From positions 1 through 7,755 of the forward strand of contig USIU01000050.1 of the NCBI GenBank assembly GCA_900554745.1: 7,755 nt of DNA. The letters are read 5' to 3'. Source of the DNA: an uncultured Leuconostoc sp. GTDB lineage: Bacteria > Bacillota > Bacilli > Lactobacillales > Lactobacillaceae. The position numbers and the translations under genes were made by a program. A model generated the notes under the pieces. It did no database searches, had not been told where the DNA came from, and saw nothing but the letters and a program-made list of their open reading frames with translations. This document shows positions 4,996 to 7,755 of this stretch, piece after piece (position 1 is the stretch's first letter; each line of letters starts with the position of its first letter).

Positions 4996-6179
4996 GTAAG
5001 TTAGTTGCAATTAGGATGCAAGTTACCATTTACCTCATGTACGTTGTGCAAGGTTTTGCATTAATTATTTTGGCGCAGACTATGAGTTCCTTTACGAGTA
5101 TCTGGCACACAAATTTAGCCGGAGCGACAGCGGTTGTATCGGCAATCGGTATTGGAAAATTGATTGCTTACCCATTTTTGGGCGAACTTTCTGATCGTTG
5201 GCCCCGAAAAACGCTGTTATTACTGGCGATGGCTGCTTATGGTGTTTTCTTTACACTAGTACCGGTATCAACGCAGATTTGGCAAGGAATTGTTTTAACG
5301 AGTTTCGCCGGCATTGCCAATGCCATGCTGGATGCGGTGGCCTACCCGACGTTACTTGCGCTACATGACGGTCGTTCAAGTGGTAATGTGCTGATTAAAG
5401 CCATGATCTCAATTGGTGAAGGGATTTTGCCGATCATCATTATCAATTTAAATAGCCACCAATTATGGTTTGGCTGGGTGTTTTGGGTAGCTAGCGCCAT
5501 TTTAATCATCGCTTTTCTGGCTCTAATTGGCACACAAATTCCGAAGGTAGAAAGTCATTCTGCTGGTGCAAAAGCAGCGTCACATTGGCAGTGGGATGTG
5601 GTTCAATTTACATTTTTAGCATACGGCTTTACCGCCATGTGGTTGATGATTCATTTCACGCAATGGGTAACACGTTACTTTCAACTTGTGCGCGGCTTCG
5701 ATGAGACAAGCGACCATTTGCTGATGACTTGCTACAGCATAGGTTCTTTGATTGGCGTTGGGCTCGTGTTCCTACTAACTGGTCGTCGTCTACTCCCTGA
5801 AAAATGGTTATTGGTGGTAATGAACAGTATGGCTTTGTTAAGTCTGATTATGTTGTTGGTTGTTAACACAAATTCGATTTTCTTGATTAGCATGGCGACG
5901 GTAATGTTTGGTATGTCAGCCGCCGGTGGTGCACTGCAGTTAGGCGTTGGACAACTTATTGCACATAACCCAACGTTTACCGGGCGAGCAACTGGCTGGT
6001 ACTTCTTTTCCGGTAGCATCGCGGCATTACTTATGCCGATTGTGACTGGGCATTTTGCGGAACAACATTTGGCAGTTGTGATGCAAAGCTTGTTAATTGT
6101 TGCTGTGATAAATCTAATTTTAGTAGTCTCACATGCGTTGCGTGTGGTCAATTTGAGTGAAACAGAGATAGGAGAATAA
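4992..6179 (+). CDS. MFS transporter inside the aro operon
   Basis: Major facilitator superfamily membrane protein of 395 residues, with roughly 12 hydrophobic helices. The family's motif A lies between helices 2 and 3: GELSDRWPRK at 64-73. A hydrophilic central loop at about 182-201 (PKVESHSAGAKAASHWQ) separates the two six-helix halves. The C-terminus is short and acidic (SETEIGE). No signal peptide is expected and none is seen. Its ATG overlaps the stop of the preceding gene (ATGA, 4992-4995), with AGGAGG 7 nt upstream, and only 2 nt separate it from aroC, so it is an integral part of the operon. The substrate is unknown. Location suggests transport of an aromatic amino acid, shikimate-type intermediate or related compound, but many MFS proteins with this motif are drug or sugar exporters. 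The family is sure; the role is inference. Confidence 0.88.
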   Translation: MSKLVAIRMQVTIYLMYVVQGFALIILAQTMSSFTSIWHTNLAGATAVVSAIGIGKLIAYPFLGELSDRWPRKTLLLLAMAAYGVFFTLVPVSTQIWQGIVLTSFAGIANAMLDAVAYPTLLALHDGRSSGNVLIKAMISIGEGILPIIIINLNSHQLWFGWVFWVASAILIIAFLALIGTQIPKVESHSAGAKAASHWQWDVVQFTFLAYGFTAMWLMIHFTQWVTRYFQLVRGFDETSDHLLMTCYSIGSLIGVGLVFLLTGRRLLPEKWLLVVMNSMALLSLIMLLVVNTNSIFLISMATVMFGMSAAGGALQLGVGQLIAHNPTFTGRATGWYFFSGSIAALLMPIVTGHFAEQHLAVVMQSLLIVAVINLILVVSHALRVVNLSETEIGE

Positions 6180-6181
6180 AA

Positions 6182-7360
6182 ATGCGATACATGACAGCAG
6201 GTGAGAGTCACGGGCCAGAAGAAGTGGCAATTATTGAAGGGATTCCCTCAGGACTAAACTTAACGAGCGATATGATTGACCAGGAGTTGGCTCGTAGACA
6301 GCATGCATACGGTCGTGGCCAACGACAGGTGATTGAAACCGACACTGTTTCGATTTTGTCAGGAGTGCGTCACCAAAAGACGCTGGGGTCACCAATCACG
6401 CTAAACGTGCATAACGATGACCACAACCACTGGACGAAAATTATGGATCCTAACACACCAGCGAACGCTGAAAATTCGATGCGTAAAGTAATGCGTCCTC
6501 GACCAGGTCACGCAGACTTGGTCGGAGGTATTAAATACCGTCATCAAGCTGATTTACGCAACGTGTTGGAACGGTCATCGGCACGTGAGACAGTGATGCG
6601 TGTTGCGGTTGGCGCCGTAGCGAAAGCTGTGTTACGGGAAATTGGGGTTGATGTCCACGGATTTGTTCGTAATGTTGGTCCAGCAAAGAGCGATTTGAGT
6701 CGGTTGACAGATTTTAAATCACTTGATGAGCTACGCGCGGTGACGGAAAGCTTCCCGACGCGCGCCTTGGATGCTTCGGGGGATGAAGAGATGCAAACCG
6801 TTATCGACAAAACCAAACGTGACGCGAACACTGTTGGCGGAACGGTACAAGTGATGGCAACTGGGATGCCAGTTGGACTGGGGTCGTACGTGGCAGCTAC
6901 CGAAAAGTTAGATGCTAAAATTGCCCGCGCGATTGTTAGTATCAACGCGTTTAAAGGCGTCGACTTCGGTGGTGGCTTTGACAATGCCGAAAAGTTCGGT
7001 GATGAAGTGATGGATGAGATTTTTTGGGATGCCGAAAACGGGTTTACCCGTGGGAGTAATAATCTTGGTGGTTTTGAAGGTGGTATGACTACGGGTGGTG
7101 TGATTGTTGTGCGTGGGGTTGTTAAACCAATTCCAACGCTTTACCGTCCTATGCAAAGTGTTGATATCGACACGCATGAAAACCATCGTGCTTCAATTGA
7201 ACGATCAGATACAACCGCTGTTACAGCGGCTGCAGTAATTGCTGAAGCGATGGTTGCCATCGAATTAGCCCAAGCGGTGCTAGATAAGTTTGATGCCGAT
7301 AATATTGACCGTCTTAAAGAGCAGGTTGCAATTTACCGTGAAGAAGTTCGGTCGTTTTAA
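6182..7360 (+). CDS. aroC: Chorismate synthase
   Basis: Last enzyme of the shikimate pathway: converts EPSP to chorismate by anti-1,4 elimination of phosphate, needing reduced FMN. At 392 residues it has the usual length of Gram-positive AroC. All signatures are visible: TAGESHG (5-11, His10), the arginine-rich ARRQHAYGRGQR (37-48) for FMN/phosphate binding, RPRPGHAD (105-112, His110), LERSSARETVMRVAVGAVA (129-147), NNLGGFEGGMTTGG (293-306) and RSDTTAVTAAAVIAEAM (341-357, Asp343). AGGAGA (6170-6175) lies 6 nt before ATG 6182 and overlaps the end of the MFS gene. It is the last gene of the operon. No strong terminator is seen directly after its TAA, so transcripts may continue into the small gene downstream. 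Confidence 0.97.
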   Translation: MRYMTAGESHGPEEVAIIEGIPSGLNLTSDMIDQELARRQHAYGRGQRQVIETDTVSILSGVRHQKTLGSPITLNVHNDDHNHWTKIMDPNTPANAENSMRKVMRPRPGHADLVGGIKYRHQADLRNVLERSSARETVMRVAVGAVAKAVLREIGVDVHGFVRNVGPAKSDLSRLTDFKSLDELRAVTESFPTRALDASGDEEMQTVIDKTKRDANTVGGTVQVMATGMPVGLGSYVAATEKLDAKIARAIVSINAFKGVDFGGGFDNAEKFGDEVMDEIFWDAENGFTRGSNNLGGFEGGMTTGGVIVVRGVVKPIPTLYRPMQSVDIDTHENHRASIERSDTTAVTAAAVIAEAMVAIELAQAVLDKFDADNIDRLKEQVAIYREEVRSF

Positions 7361-7509
7361 CCGCCCCAACAAACGTTCCCATCTTGTTTGGATGCAAGAG
7401 AACACTTGTGATTTTTACCCAGTTTTTACGTCTTTTTGCAGGCGTCCTTTCCGATATGTTAACCTGTGTTTGTACACGAATATAGAGAAAATCAAAGGAG
7501 GAAACAACA
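7361..7509 (+). other. Intergenic gap after aroC with a weak promoter candidate
   Basis: Non-coding as far as I can see. Only short stems occur (for example CAAAC/GTTTG near 7370-7390 and ACGTC/GGCGT at about 7428-7445), none followed by a T run, so no clear terminator for aroC. A weak promoter could be TTAACC (7459-7464) with TATAGA (7481-7486), spacing 16. The right end carries AAAGGAGG (7494-7501), the ribosome binding site of the small gene that follows. Confidence 0.4.
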
Positions 7510-7659
7510 ATGATTTTGACTGGTACGAAGGCATGGGCCAAGGCTGTGCTGAAGGACGCAGGTGTCAAGCGAGTGATGGTTGCAAAGCGTAGTACGCGCT
7601 TAGCCAATGCATCGCTATCGGTGTTGTACCGTGAAATTAATCGTCGTGGCTTGAACTAA
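7510..7659 (+). CDS. Small basic protein of unknown function (49 aa)
   Basis: I do not recognise it. ATG 7510 is 8 nt after a near-perfect ribosome binding site AAAGGAGG (7494-7501), the strongest of the window, and the frame runs to TAA 7657-7659. The protein starts MILTGTKAWAKAVLKDAG and has five Lys and six Arg against one Asp and one Glu, for a net charge of about +9. The middle (VKRVMVAKRSTRLANASL) and the end (YREINRRGLN) are arginine/lysine rich. There is no signal peptide or clear membrane helix; residues about 4-18 and 30-45 could be amphipathic helices. An independent terminator (7703-7732) follows, supporting a real transcribed gene. It may bind nucleic acid or a ribosome, but this rests on charge alone. 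Confidence 0.65.
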   Translation: MILTGTKAWAKAVLKDAGVKRVMVAKRSTRLANASLSVLYREINRRGLN

Positions 7660-7702
7660 GCACGATGCGCTTGATAATTTCGTAAAAACTGAATAGATAT
7701 TG

Positions 7703-7732
7703 AAGCAGTGCCCGCGTGGTGCTGCTTTTTTT
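7703..7732 (+). terminator. Rho-independent terminator after the small basic protein gene
   Basis: A 10-bp stem, AAGCAGTGCC (7703-7712) with GGTGCTGCTT (7718-7727) including two G-U pairs, has a CGCGT loop and seven T at 7726-7732. It probably also ends any read-through from the aro operon. Confidence 0.88.
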
Positions 7733-7751
7733 CATGAAAAAAGAGGCTAGG

Positions 7752-7755
7752 ATGA
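7752..7755 (+). other. Possible start of the next gene, cut by the window edge
   Basis: ATG at 7752-7754 is preceded by AGAGG (7742-7746) with about 5 nt spacing, just after a terminator. An in-frame ATG at 7734 lacks a ribosome binding site. Too little sequence is visible to say more. Confidence 0.3.

Noticed and set aside
5732..6211. Minus-strand ORF of 159 codons antisense to the MFS gene
   Set aside because: Its Cys/Thr/Asn/Ile-rich composition is typical of the reverse complement of a membrane protein; no ribosome binding site was seen.
6544..6984. Minus-strand ORF of 146 codons antisense to aroC
   Set aside because: The opposite strand carries the conserved AroC motifs throughout; the antisense product is low-complexity and Ser/Thr/Pro-rich.
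7290..7592. Plus-strand ORF of 100 codons across the end of aroC and the small gene
   Set aside because: It begins inside aroC in another frame, has no ribosome binding site, and overlaps the better-supported 49-codon ORF with AAAGGAGG.
1..7755. CRISPR arrays, insertion sequences, tRNA or rRNA genes
   Set aside because: No regularly spaced repeats, transposase-like ORFs with terminal inverted repeats, or cloverleaf sequences were seen on either strand.

Overview
The window looks like chromosomal DNA of a low-to-moderate GC Gram-positive bacterium, most likely a lactic acid bacterium (Lactobacillales; a Weissella/Leuconostoc- or Lactobacillus-type genome is my inference). The grounds are strong AGGAGG-type ribosome binding sites, an ECF transporter S component, an XRE regulator paired with a small DUF3278-like membrane protein, and Gram-positive-type AroA and AroC sequences. 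The standard genetic code applies: TGG encodes Trp and TGA is a functional stop.

Left part (1-932): the 3' end of an ECF-type vitamin/micronutrient transporter S component, then a small membrane-protein gene split by an in-frame TGA (probable pseudogene), closed by a rho-independent terminator. Middle-left (933-1798): a two-gene cassette of an XRE repressor-like protein and a four-helix membrane protein, preceded by a promoter region with two AT-rich operator-like palindromes and followed by a terminator.

Centre and right (1799-7360): an aromatic amino acid operon, aroA - tyrA - aroK/chorismate mutase fusion - MFS transporter - aroC. Adjacent genes overlap by 8, 4 and 4 nt or are separated by 2 nt, so they are probably co-transcribed and translationally coupled. 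AroK makes shikimate 3-phosphate, AroA adds the enolpyruvyl group, AroC makes chorismate, the CM domain would convert chorismate to prephenate, and TyrA oxidises prephenate towards tyrosine. The early pathway genes (DAHP synthase, aroB, aroD, aroE) and pheA are not in the window.

The most notable element lies between the operon promoter (TTGACG-17-TATAGT, 1822-1850) and aroA. A 16-codon ORF with a good Shine-Dalgarno encodes MSFNNSQFNNAYYFYF, ending in Tyr-Tyr-Phe-Tyr-Phe. It is followed by a set of mutually exclusive RNA helices and an intrinsic terminator just upstream of aroA. The last codons of the ORF are perfectly complementary to a downstream segment, and an antiterminator helix can be drawn that consumes the 3' arm of the terminator. 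This has the anatomy of a ribosome-mediated Tyr/Phe attenuator, unusual in Firmicutes, where such operons are mostly T-box controlled. No T-box sequence is visible.

Right end (7361-7755): a 49-residue, very basic small protein gene with a strong ribosome binding site and its own terminator, then the probable start of a further gene at the edge.
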